Assembly: GCA_948099385.1 (NCBI GenBank)
Contig: CANUEZ040000024.1
Span: 23,967,001-24,031,000, forward strand
From: Fasciola hepatica
Taxonomy: Eukaryota > Platyhelminthes > Trematoda > Plagiorchiida > Fasciolidae
Direction of reading: 5' to 3'
Length of the DNA stretch: 64,000 nt
The notes below the pieces were generated by a model. That model saw only the letters and a list, made by a program, of their open reading frames with translations. It was not told the DNA's origin and searched no databases. Position numbers and translations under genes: made by a program. Below are positions 24,731 through 36,663 of the stretch, in pieces; position 1 is the stretch's first letter, and the number at the start of each line of letters is the position of its first letter.

Positions 24731-25937
24731 TGTGAATAATCAAGACGAACCGGTGATTCGGCCAAAGCTTAACCGGTGAGATGTATGAAATACCGACAAA
24801 AAGAAAACACCGACAGCGGTAGAAAAGTGGCGTTGTTTTCTCCGTGGAAAAATACATATCTGAAACACAAGCGTTGAAAAGACAGAAGCAGTCCCCATCA
24901 GGACAGTAATAATCAAGTCAAACAATCCAATTTGATAGACGTAAATGAGGCGAAGAACACTGAGATGCACAAGACCCAGTACCAAGTAGCGCAAGTGTGC
25001 GTGCGCGCACGCAAGCACATCGATGAAACGTAAGCAGATCGTAACAACAAAAGTTGGGTGAATGAGATGAAACGCACGGTTAGCTGAAAAAGAAGAAAAA
25101 AAGCACTGCGAGCGGAGTGAAAACGAGAATAGATATCGATTTAGACAATAAGAGTGTGCGGGTCCAATATGGAGCAGGTGCACGAGTCCGGTAGGACACG
25201 GAGGCAAATGTGGAGTATGCGTCACAAATAGGTGGAGCGAACAGAGTATAAAGGCAAAGTCGTCAGAGGATATAATTCATGGAATTGGGAATGTCCGAGT
25301 CTTGAAAGTATTCAAGCATACATAGTGATCGCACAAACACAAGATTTCCATCCCATCGAGGTGTTTCGGGGGACGGAAGTTGCCGACGGGCTTTTGCAGA
25401 CAGAAGAGGATTGGGCGAATTAGAAATTTTTTAAAATCACTAATTACCATCAACCGTTAACAGTGATGTAAAAAAGAAAACAAGTGACAGAAAAATTAGG
25501 GGTCAAGCAGTGCTCCTGTACTGAGCATTCCCTAATATCATGCCGGAGGTCGGAAGCAGCAACACTCTGGAACAGTTTGTTTACAACCGCGAAAAAGAAG
25601 CTATTCACAAAACACCCATACAGAGCCGCCCACTCCCCACGCGTACACGAGTACGACAAATATGAGCAGAGGAAATTGGCGATTTAAACAGACTAAGGCA
25701 AATCACGCGCCCGATGATGGTCACTAAGCCGATCGTAGTAGATAACGGATAAGAACAAACCGCCGATATGCCTGCGGGGGGGGGGGGGGGGCGCACACAA
25801 GGGACAGGGAGAGACGGTTAGTCGCGAAGTGCGCGAGTGGGAATGACACACAGATGTGAGTTCACTGCGCTTTAGACAGGTATATTCTTCACAACGTGAG
25901 TGTGGAAATAAGCGAGAAGAGTGTCGAACTGAGGAGA
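24731..25937 (-). other. CAPZB downstream region / probable 3' UTR
   Basis: This follows the CAPZB stop codon on -. I see no other gene. The part nearest the stop is the likely 3' UTR, but I could not fix a polyadenylation signal. It includes a C16 homopolymer on the gene strand (G16 on +, 25776-25791). Confidence 0.4.
25776..25791 (+). repeat. Poly-G run (G16)
   Basis: Sixteen consecutive G on +, equal to C16 in the presumed 3' UTR of CAPZB, about 150 bases past its stop. Confidence 0.95.
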
Positions 25938-26102
25938 TCACGTCTGAGCTTTATGTTGTATGGCTGAGTGCACCTCCTGCACCAAACGACGACGCTTTTC
26001 CTCCTCAGATGCGGGGACCAACGAACGCAGGGAATCGACAATATTCTTGGTGGTGCCGAAATAGACCTCGTTCAGTGTGGATCGAATCGAATTCTCAGCA
26101 TC
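25938..26102 (-). CDS. CAPZB: F-actin capping protein subunit beta, last coding exon
   Basis: Read on -, an AG acceptor (after a T-rich tract) opens a 55-codon frame that ends in TGA at 25938-25940. It begins DAENSIRSTLNEVYFGTTKN, then VDSLRS, matching the C-terminal region of capping protein beta (animal consensus MENKIRSTLNEIYFGKTKD). The final ~25 residues include the basic, amphipathic tentacle that binds actin. Capping protein is a cytoplasmic alpha/beta heterodimer that caps the fast-growing (barbed) ends of actin filaments. The exon joins in phase 0 to the exon at 29892-30089 across a 3.8-kb intron that contains a decayed LINE. Confidence 0.93.
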   Translation of the reverse strand, partial: DAENSIRSTLNEVYFGTTKNIVDSLRSLVPASEEEKRRRLVQEVHSAIQHKAQT

Positions 26103-27068
26103 CTGCGGACGAAAAAAAGAATGTGCGGTAAAGAGGGGGGAGGGAACGTGAGAAATAACAACTGCTCTAGACGGTAAGATCGCAGTCGGAACTGTGTAGT
26201 CGAGTTAACAGACACGGAGATTGCGAAAACGGATAGTTAGAAATCAGATCTGGATGAAGGTCACAACAACTTCTACCACGGTGCACAAACAATAATCTCT
26301 TTTAATTTATTGAAAAAATGACAGTCTGGAAATACAACAAAGCATACTTCAAGAAAGGGCTTTATTCAGTGATTGCGATGCGAAATATACCACAAAATGT
26401 ATCACTGGAACTCAACACATATATTGTCCATTTATAGTTACCCGGAGTACACACTATTTGGTAACTTCGAACAGAACCAATCGAATAGAAGTAACATCGA
26501 ATCATTCAACAAAATGGGGAAAAAGTTAGTTGATGAATACAATCACCAGGCAAACAGATTAGCAAACGATCCGCAACGCAAGCAGCTTGCGACAATGAGT
26601 ACGCTATCCGCTAAGTCGTGTGTGGATTCACTTCGCAGTTTGCACATGACCTTAAGATATGCACACAATCTTGACATCTATGATTGTGCACACGGGCACT
26701 AAAGCTTCACAATGAGGCAAAGTATTGCAAACCAAGTCACACTGGTCTGCATCACACTCTGGTTTTTCGTTCAGTTGACTGAAAGATTTTTGATCCGGAC
26801 CAGATGAGGATACCTGTAGAGTTCACGGTTGTCACGAGCTACTGGTCAACTTTCTGATTGATCCACGGAGAGAAATAACGGAGTGTGGGAATAAGAAAGT
26901 AATTGGAAATGTTAAAGTCGAATGTACATACAGAGGGTGATGTGAGGGAAAACGCTTGGAATTATGACAGGACTTTCCGGAACTAAGGCGACCTTTTGTG
27001 TTCTGAACAGTACTATCAAGCACCCGGTCGGAAAAGGTAGAACTGATGTGAACCGCTGGTCTCCTTCT
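26103..27068. other. CAPZB intron sequence
   Basis: Part of the intron between the last two CAPZB exons. I recognise no element in this stretch. Confidence 0.5.
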
Positions 27069-27117
27069 AATATGTATATACATATATATAGTATAAATAA
27101 ATAAATATATATTATAT
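27069..27117. repeat. AT-rich simple repeat
   Basis: Imperfect (TA)n/(TAAA)n tract that directly abuts the 5' end of the LINE segment starting at 27121. Confidence 0.9.
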
Positions 27118-27120
27118 TTC

Positions 27121-29290
27121 ACGTTGCAACCGACCGAGCCGATAATGGTGACCTGCTCATTCAACTATTTACCAACCATAGACTATGCGACTATGCCTAG
27201 CGAGTACAAATTTCTCACAGAAAGCAGTATCGACTAACCTGGCGTCCTCCTGGGTCTTCACAACGTTGGACGCAGATCGATCGCATTGCTGTCGGTTTCT
27301 GCTGGCACGCGGTTTAAGACTTTCAATCATTTTGGCCCCCGTCTGTAGATACTAATCACTCTCCTGCCAGTGCGCGTCTCAGCCTACGTCTCGTCGGTAA
27401 CGGAAAAACAACGCCGAAGTCAACCGTCCCCCACAGGTGCTACTGCATGATTACATATATGTATATATTCACCGTCAACCTGGTACAAAGTACACAGACC
27501 ATAACCATCGATGTTTTCCAAACAGAACTATCCGCCAGGTTATCGATGCTGTAAAAAAGCTACCCATACTCATCAAGACTGAAGTACGAAATCTGAATAA
27601 TTTGTACATAGACACGGTACTGCGCAACAAAAACTGCCGTGAGATGTGGAAATCTCTGAAACAGTTGTGCTATGCTAGGCCCAAGCTGAAGCTAAGCGTC
27701 GAAGATTTGAATCACCAGTTCATCGTTAATTTCGATGCATCCTCACTCCCTGCTTCATACACTGAATTCCATGAACCCAACCCCGTTACACCTAGCTCTG
27801 TTCTTAAAGTCCTACAACAAGTCAAGTGCCATAAGTCTGGTGGCTCCGACTTGTTGTCATCCACGTTACCAAAGGCCTGCTCTTTCAAACTCATATCCCC
27901 TTTGACTGGCCTATCTAATCGTTGTATTAGTTCTGGGATGATTCCCGACTGTTGAAGATCTGTACGCATCACACCTGCATCCAAGAAAGAATCCAAAAAA
28001 TGTCGTCCGATAGCCTGCACATCTGCTTTTCAGGTAGTATTTGTGAATGTACTCCTCCGTCTCATAATTCCCAAGTTCACTCTCTTGATCCGACACAATG
28101 TGCCCACAAACCCTCTCTGTCTACCCTTGATGCTGTTAGCCATATTGTTGATTCTGTTGCTTCTACTCTTAATCACGGTGGCCGTGCTGTCAGGCTAATT
28201 TTTGTTGACTAAGCGAATGCATTTGGTTTCCTTCATTGAAGTACTCTCCTAAATGTTCTACGTGATAATAGGGTCATACTCTGAACACTGCGATTATTTC
28301 TCTAACCACACAAAATTTTCTTCCTGTGCTAGCAGACACTGGTCTTCTCTTCAAGTTGACTCTGGCATTTTCAGGGTGCCATTCTGTCCCCGTTTCTGTT
28401 CTCCATTTATATCAGTAAACTTCCCGTTTCACCTAATCTCAGTTGTCGCAAATATGCCGAAGATGTTGTGCTTGGATGTCCCTATAACACAAACGAAAAC
28501 TTGGATTTCCTTCAAAACAGTCCGAATGAACTTCGCCACTGATCTATCCGCCCATTCGCTTTCTCTAAACATCTTGAAATGCGTTGACGTCCCCTTCAAT
28601 CTTCAATGTGCATCACACCACAAAACTGTGTTTAATAACATCCCATATCTCTCCAGTGATAGTCAGCATCGCCCTAAAGCTTCTTCTGTCCGTTACCTGA
28701 GAGTCACTCTAACTCACAAACTTTGCTGGCCTAGTCACGTTAAAACAGTCTTCACTAGTCAGAAAACTCACAGTGCTTTCTAATCTCGTACTTCAATTTG
28801 TAACCTCTTACACTCCCCTTCGTTTGCCTTTACTACTCCCCTAACTTTTCCTGGTTTAGAGGTGAAAGATTTTGATCTTGCCACCAAGTCTCTGAAGTTG
28901 CTTTCCCGTTGTAGCAAAACTAATAGAGATATTCGCATTGACCCCATCATTAGCAAGTATTTTGATGTTTGTGACAAATTCACAAATAGGTTACTATTCG
29001 ACAAATAATTTTCTTCACCTCACACTCCCTAATGCTACATCATTCTCTTCCACTCGTTCGAAATTCAAAATACTTAATTCACGCACATCTACATCTAGAA
29101 ACAACTTCATCCTTTATCTTGTCCGCTTACTCGCAGATCGGAACCAAGTAATCAGCGATCTCGTTATTCACTTTCGCCATCAATCGAAATGTGTTGCTTC
29201 ATTTTGCTTCCACACTTTGCCCTGCACTTTCTCACTAACTCTTACACTTGTTTCTCTTGGATTTCACTGTCAATCACGTGTGTGCTGAAA
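27121..29290 (+). pseudogene. Mosaic LINE, copy A (CAPZB intron, antisense to gene)
   Basis: The first ~320 bases encode the end of an RTE-type apurinic endonuclease: HRLCDYA, then TWRPPGSSQRWTQIDRIAV, then DTNHS. From about 27437 the frame changes character to a CR1/Jockey-like RT: HKSGGSDLL and ISSGMIPDC (thumb-proximal block), GRAVRLIFVD...NAFG (motif A), QGAILSPFLFSIYIS near 28370 (motif B), KYAEDVVLGCP near 28454 (motif C with Glu for Asp), and VRYLGVTLTHKL. Stops and frameshifts are frequent. The first 1145 bp are nearly identical to 46932-48076 in inverted orientation. Confidence 0.78.
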
Positions 29291-29891
29291 ATGCACTCTT
29301 CATCGGGTGCATAAAATCGTTTGCTCACTTGACTTGAAGTTGACGTCAGAACTGACCTCGATGGGTGGTCTCCCGGCTACCTGGTTAAGGTTCAGGGGAT
29401 TGGGATTGCCGTTGCTTAGATATGGTGAGGATATCGCCTAGAACCGAAGCCAGTGGAGTGATCAGGAAAATTTCGGACCTCATAAATACTGGACAAAACC
29501 TCGAAGGAGAAAAAATACAAAAATCCCCGTGGCGAAAAAGTTAGAGAAAACAGTTTCTTCTTGTTTACTTTTCTTTCCTCATTACTTGTTTCTGTATTTA
29601 TGGTACTGGCCCCATGTCTAGTTGCAGACTCGGTGTAATAATAATATACACGGGCTATAAAAGTACGCACTCAGTTTGAAGTTGGGACAAAAAGTGGATG
29701 TGAACTGCGAATCTAAAACTAGCAATCTAAGGATCCAGACGCACTCAACTGAACCGAAAACAAAGCAAGATCACCGACACCAATATGATACTATTTTTAT
29801 GGAAAACTATCCGGTAGACTCTACCCGACAGCTTATTTGATTAGACAACAAAGACGCATGTTTGGGATTGTTTCCGTCCAGTTCAACTCAC
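29291..29891. other. CAPZB intron sequence
   Basis: No recognisable element; it may include the LINE 3' UTR at its left end. Confidence 0.45.
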
Positions 29892-30089
29892 CTCGACCAT
29901 ACGACCGATGTTTACAATGTGCGAGGTGGTGATCGGCACACCTGCCTCACCGAGAGGTCCATCACGTTCAAGAAATCGGGTCAGACTGCCCCCCAGATTA
30001 AAATAACCGGCTTGATCACGTTGCGTTTGTAGCCAGAGCATGACCGTGCTAGTCAGCTTGTATTGTGCAATCTTAGCGGACGATCGTTC
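29892..30089 (-). CDS. CAPZB: F-actin capping protein subunit beta, internal exon
   Basis: Exactly 66 codons, phase 0 at both ends, between a TTTTAG acceptor and a GTGAGT donor. The product includes AQYKLTSTVMLWLQTQRDQ, then NLGGSLTRFLERDG and IVNIGRMVE. These match the central-to-late part of capping protein beta (YKLTSTVMLWLQT, LGGSLTRQMEKD, IANIGRLVE). A short insertion (GEAGVPITT) lies where vertebrate sequences are shorter. Splice sites and phase agree with the exons on either side. Confidence 0.95.
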
Positions 30090-32204
30090 CTAAAATTGAC
30101 AAAGAATTTCATGCATTTCACGAATAAATATATAAATATCGCATCGTGAAAAAGTATCTGGCTAGTGCAAAAACCAAGACTGAATAATCATAAAAACACG
30201 ACTGACTGAAAAATGCAAGTCCTAAACATACCTGAGATAGGAATTCTTATACATTCTAAAACTGAATAGAATCGATTAGACATGTACGAACACAACAGAC
30301 TTGAAACCGAAGTTAATGATTAAACTCGACAGGATGTTGCATGTGTGAATGTCACCATGCAAGTTAAAAAATCCCCCCTCAAATGAACTATCATTAACCT
30401 TTGCTTAGTGAACATCTGCCACAAAACACGGATGTTGAAATAATAAATTTTTACGTAACTGGTCGCGCTGGTTGAAGAATCTTTGAGCTATAAGCATTTG
30501 AGAACTATCTGCAAATTGTTAGCTACTGCGCTGATAGACAATTTTATTGTAACCCAGCTCATTATCACACTTTGCCTATTGGGGGTTTTAGCTGACCCGT
30601 TAGGACCATGGTTATCGACTCTCGGTGATAGTGTGGAAGGGTCTTTGTGGTTACGGGGTATGCAATTCCCATCACTCGTTTCTTTACTCCAAACCAGTGA
30701 AATGGGGCAGGTCTCGTGAAAGAAGTCCATCAAGGCATCACTTTTACACTTGACGTGAACTCAAAATTGATCAAGCATGTTAGGTTTAAATAACTATTGA
30801 CCCAGTATCGGGTTATGGTTTTTGTATCACATGAAAACGGAACTGTAAAATAGAAAAGATTGAAAGCGCAAAAGTGGTGGAGTTCGAAGGAAGCAGAATT
30901 TTTCAGATCACTGCAGTTCGCTGGAGATTGATTGGTTTACTGATTAATAGTCACACAGTTTGACTGCAGTAAGACACCTCAGGGGACATCACTATCATCG
31001 GCAACCTTCAGAGGCATTTCAGCGACCAATCGGTTACCAGTACTCGCTGTGATACCGTACGACTGACTGGTCAACTGCAATGTTAGATCTCTTTTAGCAC
31101 TATGCAATGAAATCGAACATTCTCTCACTGGGGCTTGATTCTACTGGCCATTTTTTGGACCATGTTGATTGCAATTAGGTGTGAATTTCCATCGTACCAA
31201 CAAATGGTTTTGTGCGCCTTTTTACTGATATCAACCAACGGTCAAAAGATACCATCTTGTCAATCATTAGCAAGGTTCATCACACTGGAGAAGCCCTGTA
31301 AGCGGACATATCGATTTCGCTGGTTTACATGAAGGATTGTCGTAACTGGTTTGAGTGGATGTCTGATCAAGGTGACGTGAAACTCACCCACTCAGTTCTG
31401 TGATCACAACCACCAGGCTTGTCGTGTTGCTACGTATTTCGTATTTTCCTTAGGCATTAAGGCCCGTGGAAGTTCACCTATCAGCTGCAAATTACGTTAT
31501 TGGCTTTTATTCTGGACCTCAAAGGTGTTTATTCGAACAGAGATGGGAAAAACTAAACCATGGCGAGATCGTCTCGACTGCATTAATCGTGCTACGATTG
31601 TCTCATTTCCCGTTTGTTAGATTTATCACTGCAAACAGGACAGATTTGTTGTTTAGAATGGTTGATCTGCTTTCAGCATGAGAACCAATCTACGTTCGCC
31701 TATCGATAGGGAAAATCATCGATCGGTTGCACGGGCTCTTGGGCAGGAGTCACAAGATATAACTGGGTTTGTGCGAAACCGTTGCGTGAAGCGCACAAAT
31801 CAACCAAGAGGAGAAATAGGTGTACATACTACAAAACTACAATGAACAGTCAGGGGCCAGCGGAGCAAGACAATGTGGGAGTAAATGTACCGACAACGAA
31901 GCAAATGTCTTGGATAATAAAAAGTGCTGGGAAAAACCGTCTATGTTGATTTCCATTGGGAACAGTAAAAAAAAACAAGTAAGTCAAGGGGAACGCACAG
32001 AGGAACCAACCAACAACGGACAACGCAACCGAAAAAATAGCTTAAATCGGAAAATTGTCAGAAAAGAAGATTTATTCGTTCTTAATAATCGAAAACAACA
32101 CTTTATCTGAGATTAAACATTGATGATGGCGAGATTGGGCTTGGCTTGCAGAATAATTATTCGGTTGAAAACAAAACAATTTCACATACCACACTGTGAC
32201 TTAC
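30090..32204. other. CAPZB intron sequence
   Basis: A 2.1-kb intron. I found no recognisable transposon or RNA gene in it; the small open frames do not match known families. Confidence 0.5.
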
Positions 32205-32343
32205 CATCACATCGATGACGTGAATTGAATCCCAACAACCACTGGCCAGTTTAGCATCGCCTGCTTTCTTGATTAAAATTACACCAGCAAAGCCCAAATC
32301 CATGTCCCAAAGATAAACGGAAGAAATACCACCTTCGTAGTAC
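32205..32343 (-). CDS. CAPZB: F-actin capping protein subunit beta, internal exon
   Basis: 139 bases. The first base completes a split ATG codon with the upstream exon, and 46 codons follow: [20 protein letters not shown], then [10 protein letters not shown] and [12 protein letters not shown]. This is the most conserved core of capping protein beta ([29 protein letters not shown]). The acceptor is CCGCAG and the donor GTAAGT. The known loop after KKAGD is shorter here than in vertebrates. Confidence 0.95.
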
Positions 32344-32519
32344 CTGCGGTAGTTATAATGAACGTCGAAGGAGAAACACGGATAAAATTTGTTACAGCTT
32401 ACTGTGGCAGTGAGAAAATAGTGGTAGGTTGATTTCACCTGCAAATGCAACTTTTACTGTTGATTAAAGAAAAACTAGTTAGCGAAATAAAAAAAATTAT
32501 TTTCTCGTTCTCACTCTAC

Positions 32520-33905
32520 ACGTCATGTGTTGCGAGCACGCGGCTCTTCCGTCTTATCCGCACTGCATCCGGTAAGCGACAGTCGAAAGAACCCCTTCTT
32601 CGTGACGCTGTCGGGCTGCTCATTCTTGAACAGGCCAAAAAGATGCAGAGATTGACTGAACACTTCGATTGTTTACTGAACCATCCAGCGGCAAGCTCTG
32701 TGAACCGAACCCCAGCAATCCAGAGCGAGAGCTATGACATCAATAACAACCCGCTAAGCCGAGATGAAACCACCAATGCAACACGCAAGCTGAAGAACCG
32801 GAAATACCCTGCAGAAGACGGTATCGCACCAGAGATATATAAATCGTTTCTCTCGACATTAGTCGAACCACTACACATTCGTTTTTGCTCAATCTGGGAA
32901 ATAGAACAATTCCCAGTGGACTGGGGGACATCAGTTCTACTTCCACTTCCAAGGAAAGGCGACGGACCGTCTGCGCAAACTACCGTGGCGTCAGTTTAAT
33001 CGACGTGGTCGCCAAAATATTCTCCGTGCTTTTGTTGAACCACTTCTCAGTGTTGCGGGACGCGCACACGCACCAATCAAAGAGGCTTCCGCCGTGGCAG
33101 AGGGTGCGTGAACCAAATATTCACCCTCCGCCGAGTATTGCAACATCGGTACAAGTTTCAGCAACCGACTGCAGCTTGATTTACGGACTTTTGGGCTGCC
33201 TTTGACTCAGTTGACAGAGAATCGTTATGGAATGCTCCAGAAGTGTGTCTGTCTCATGGGGTGGTAGTACGCAAATATGCACGCCAAGATTAAATCAAGT
33301 TGCGCATTGACAAGGTCAGGTCTGGGTTTCTTCGGTTTCGCAATGTACTCTGGGCGCGAAACAAAATCAGCCTCCGGACCAAAGTCCACGTCCTCCGGGT
33401 TGCTATCCACCTAATACTGACCAACAGCTGCCAGACGTGACCACTGCGCATCGAGGACATCAGAAAGCTGGAAATGTCTGTCCATTGGTGTCTGCGACGG
33501 ATACTGAAAGTGGTGTGGCACGAAAAGCTTTCAAACGAGACAATAAGACAACGATGCTTTGACTTTGAAAAGTTGTCAGTTTTCATCCAACGATGACGAT
33601 TGCAGTGGTTTGGACACGTACTATGATGTCCAAACACAGAGATCAGAAAGCGCTGCCTCTCTCCTGTTCCATGTCCAGGATGGCGCTGTCGCCTAGGCGG
33701 ACAGCTGAAGACATGGGTCAGTACCATCAAATCAAACGTTGAAGGATTAGGACTCCAGGCCGTCTACGGCGTTCGCAACTGGAAGCGGAACTGGATTTCT
33801 CTGCGCTCAGGTCTTGCATCCGATCGCCGCTCATGGGATGCTGCCATTCGGGACATGCATGAAGCTGGCTCGTCCTCTCGCAGGAGCTAGCCGCATAATA
33901 GTATA
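32520..33905 (+). pseudogene. LINE family 2 RT and C-terminal domain (CAPZB intron, antisense)
   Basis: In order: an N-terminal linker (STRLFRLIRTASGKRQ), then KNRKYPAEDGIAPEIYKS, CANYRGVSLIDVVAKIF, and motif A in TDFWAAFDSVDRESLWNA near 33190. After an internal deletion that removes motifs B and C come IRKLEMSVHWCLRRILKVVW, LQWFGHVLRCPN, a GGQLKTW block and GLQAVYGVRNWKRNWISL. This is a second LINE family, distinct from the RTE copies. Other pieces lie on - at 50476-53340. Several frameshifts; inactive. Confidence 0.77.
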
Positions 33906-34717
33906 AGTAAAGTACGCAGCCTGGTCATTCAATAATATCTCGATGTTCGAATGGTCTTTGTTTTTTCCGGTTGTTCAGGGCGATCTCGTAACGCATCACT
34001 CAGCCAGTGAAATCCTGAAGCTGAGCTTTTTGTCAACTTCTGACAATTGATGAGATGATATAAACACAAACAGTCGCCATTCTCGATAAGACTTGGACCT
34101 AAGCGTGGACGCCTCCCTCGCTCCAGGCTACACCAAATGCTATTTAAAAATTCCCCGAATTCGTCAAAACCTGTCAGTAATCCGTACCCGAGTAGCACAC
34201 TGGTAGGGTGGGGAAATCCTATTGAACACTTAGATTACAAACTTCCTAAAATATCTCACACGAAACTGCAAACTAGTCCAACAACGAATAAAATCTATGT
34301 CCGGAGCTTCCGGTGCGACTTCAAGCTTAGCTGATAAAGTGCATATAATACAGGAGTGCAAATACCATCCAAGTGTGGGCTTGAACACTATCGAGATTGA
34401 TGATCGGTAACGCACAAAACAGACTAAAAAAATCATCAGAATCTGCCGGTCCAAATCAAAGATATCCTTAGGATGTATTGCGCACCAAGTAGACGTTCCG
34501 TTTTCAACAAAATTGTACACGAAGTAAACTAACTATGCGGCACGTGCGTAACATTGTTTTATTACCACGAAAGTGACACTGTCATGCAGCAAAATAGCAC
34601 TCTTCCAGTCACGTTAAGTCAGTGCTTTATGCACCAAAAGGTGAATACTCAGCTGCATAGCAGTTAATAACATTACAAATTCATGGGGTTTGAAAGGGAC
34701 CTGGCAGGATGACCGTT
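33906..34717. other. CAPZB intron sequence
   Basis: No recognised element in this stretch of the large first visible intron. Confidence 0.45.
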
Positions 34718-34795
34718 GGTGGTCGAGTGCTACGGAGCGTTTGATTACCACCTCGGGGGTCAGAGGTGTGAATCCCCGCCATCACCGGTTACTTT
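34718..34795 (+). mobile_element. SINE head (tRNA-derived), partial
   Basis: GGTGGTCGAGTGCTACGGAG, then GGTGTGAATCC, resembles the A and B boxes of a tRNA Pol III promoter. It matches the head of the SINE at 36664. The SINE body is absent; a second tRNA-like unit follows at 34804. Confidence 0.5.
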
Positions 34796-34803
34796 GGTCC
34801 GAC

Positions 34804-34875
34804 GCCGCGATAGCTCAGTTGGTAGAGCAATTTGCCCGGTAAGCGGTGTCACCGGTTCGATTCCGACTTGCGGCG
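34804..34875 (+). tRNA. tRNA-Thr-like sequence (pseudogene or SINE head)
   Basis: A seven-pair acceptor stem (GCCGCGA/TTGCGGC, one wobble), TAGCTCAGTTGGTAGAGCA (A box and a perfect D stem) and GGTTCGATTCC (B box) give a 72-base tRNA-like fold. The anticodon loop would read GGT (Thr), but position 33 is C, the anticodon stem is mostly wobble pairs, and only three of five T-stem pairs form. It is therefore a decayed tRNA-Thr copy or the tRNA-related part of a SINE, probably not a functional tRNA. Confidence 0.6.
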
Positions 34876-34959
34876 TTGGACTTTTAGATGTGAAAAATGC
34901 AAGTGGATTTTCCATTACATAGGATTCAGACTCCCCGTGCCAATAATAAATTCTATCCA

Positions 34960-35572
34960 TTATTTTTTGAAAAATGGCGGATGCGGTTATCAAGTCAACA
35001 CCCAGTCAGGCTGAAGGTCGACACCGACTCAGACATCACCCTTATCTCGCTTGACAATTGGCGGTTCTTTGGCTACATCGCTTACAAAACCCCGTCGTAG
35101 TAGGCGGCGAGCGCAATTGGTGACACTCCAGATATTTGGTCAGCTGGGTTACACTGTGTCCACTCGCGTCACCTCCATTCTTGACACGCTCTTCTTGAAC
35201 CATAGTAGCCTCAACTTCTTGAGCGCTGACTGGATCGACGAGCTCGGGTTGGTAGAGTTCACAATGGAAACGATCTGCAACCCCGTTAAGTGCTTTGGGA
35301 CCTTGTCCAATTTGGTGAACGATATTATCGAGCAACTTTCTTGTCTTTCGTGACAGCCTCGACAAGTACACGATTCATCAAGAAACACTGAAAATTCAAT
35401 CTGGTAGCGTCCCGATATTCCGATCAACACGCTAAGTACCGTACGTTGCTCGCTGATGCCGACAGTGAGCCATGCTTTCTCCCCAGATGGACAAATCGAC
35501 AGCGACGCGCAGTGTAGCCGCTCCAACTTAACCCACGAGCAACGGACTACGGTTAACTCTTCCGAGGGGAGA
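34960..35572 (+). pseudogene. Ty3/gypsy protease to RT fragment (CAPZB intron, antisense)
   Basis: The aspartic protease region shows VDTDSDITLISLDNW near 35011 (active-site D-T-G replaced by D-T-D), then QIFGQLGYTV and LSADWIDELGL near 35212. The frame shifts to the start of the RT domain with IQSGSVPIFRSTR*VPYVA. A deletion joins this to TLPRGDVG, a common end of gypsy pol, and to a purine-rich tract (GAGGGGAGATG) that would be the plus-strand primer site. Confidence 0.65.
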
Positions 35573-35880
35573 TGTTGGGGAAAATTTCTATCCCCACAAA
35601 TTAATGGCGAGGAATTCAAATCTGCAGTTAATTTGAGTCAGTCTTACTTTAGCAGTTATTTGAAATTCAATCTAAATCCCAATCACGCGCGATCGGACTC
35701 GCCACTGCTGGAGCGTGCAGCGTTGTCCTAATTTGCACGGTCACAGGAACTCCTATATAAGCAGCGAAGCATCACTGTGTAGCTGCCTTTAGTCCAGCAT
35801 CAAATATACGACTGAGTTGAAGGTGTTGTGTGTGGGAGTTGTTCCGGGTCGAGTTACCAGTCATTGCTCGTGATTGAAAA
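35573..35880 (+). mobile_element. Probable gypsy 3' LTR (partial)
   Basis: Begins TGTTGGGG straight after the purine tract. It holds a TATA box (CCTATATAAGCAGCG at 35752) followed 60 bases later by a degenerate polyadenylation signal (CAAATATACGACTG). The right end is not fixed; no second LTR was found to compare. Confidence 0.5.
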
Positions 35881-36269
35881 AAAGTGCATTGTCGATTGCA
35901 CGATATTCGATCGCGGTGTGCAACAATTTACCAAGTTTAGAGGCGGTGAAAAGAAACGTACAAATGAATTTTTAAACAAAGAAACATAATTCATTAGTGG
36001 ATTCTTGTGGAAGGCACTGGACTACATCAACGAACTGTTTGCTACTACCACTGAAATATTTGCATCATGATGTTCCATGAATAATTCGCACTTTTATAAG
36101 CGTGTTCTGCTGAGTGAAGTGTTTAATACAAACTTGTGTTAACGATCAAAAATTGCAGTGAATCAAGCAATCTACTTGGATTATCATGGGTTAGAAGCTG
36201 TAGTCAATGGTTTCAACAAATCACAGTTATTTTTGGCTCACCCAGCGGCATACGACATAAACAACTCAC

Positions 36270-36592
36270 ATTTCTCGATATTGGTCAAAAGCTGCATTAA
36301 TCTCAATCTCGCGTCTCCTTAAACTTTCACTGGGCATTGCTCCATCCTCGATCGGTGGGTCGTAGGTATTTGACCAGGGAGACCGATAAGAATCACCGTC
36401 ACGATTATAGTCACACAGCAAATAGTCCCGTCCAGCTTTTGCATCTCGAGCGATTTTCAGAGGCTGATCGATTGAACTGAGAATATCCTCACACAAATCA
36501 GGAACTAAGTTGATCACGTCCAACAAAGTCCGATCAATCTTCTGAGGGGGCAGTCGTCGCATCAGATCCATCACAGAATTCAACTGGTTATT
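36270..36592 (-). CDS. CAPZB: F-actin capping protein subunit beta, first visible exon
   Basis: On -, a TTTGCCAG acceptor opens 107 codons plus two bases of a split ATG, then a GTGAGT donor. The product starts [20 protein letters not shown] and includes [40 protein letters not shown] and [12 protein letters not shown]. It is collinear with residues ~5-110 of capping protein beta, whose animal start is [19 protein letters not shown]. Only the initiator Met and perhaps one to three residues are missing, so exon 1 must be tiny and lie further right on -. I could not pick it out. Together the four exons give 274 codons, against 272-277 residues in animals. Confidence 0.96.
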
Positions 36593-36663
36593 CTGGCAAA
36601 CAAATAAAACCAACGTTCAAAGCAACAAAATTTACAGAAGATTACAGAAACAGTGTTTTAACA

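Noticed and set aside
24483..25225. Open frames of 124 and 161 codons on -, hydrophobic
   Set aside because: They overlap a LINE 3' UTR and the presumed CAPZB 3' UTR and match no known protein; composition alone explains the hydrophobic look.
31820..32110. 96-codon Asn/Lys-rich frame in a CAPZB intron
   Set aside because: Low-complexity, no family resemblance, wholly intronic.
34804..34875. Functional tRNA-Thr gene
   Set aside because: Anticodon stem and T stem are poorly paired and position 33 is not T; it also sits beside a SINE head. Kept only as tRNA-like.
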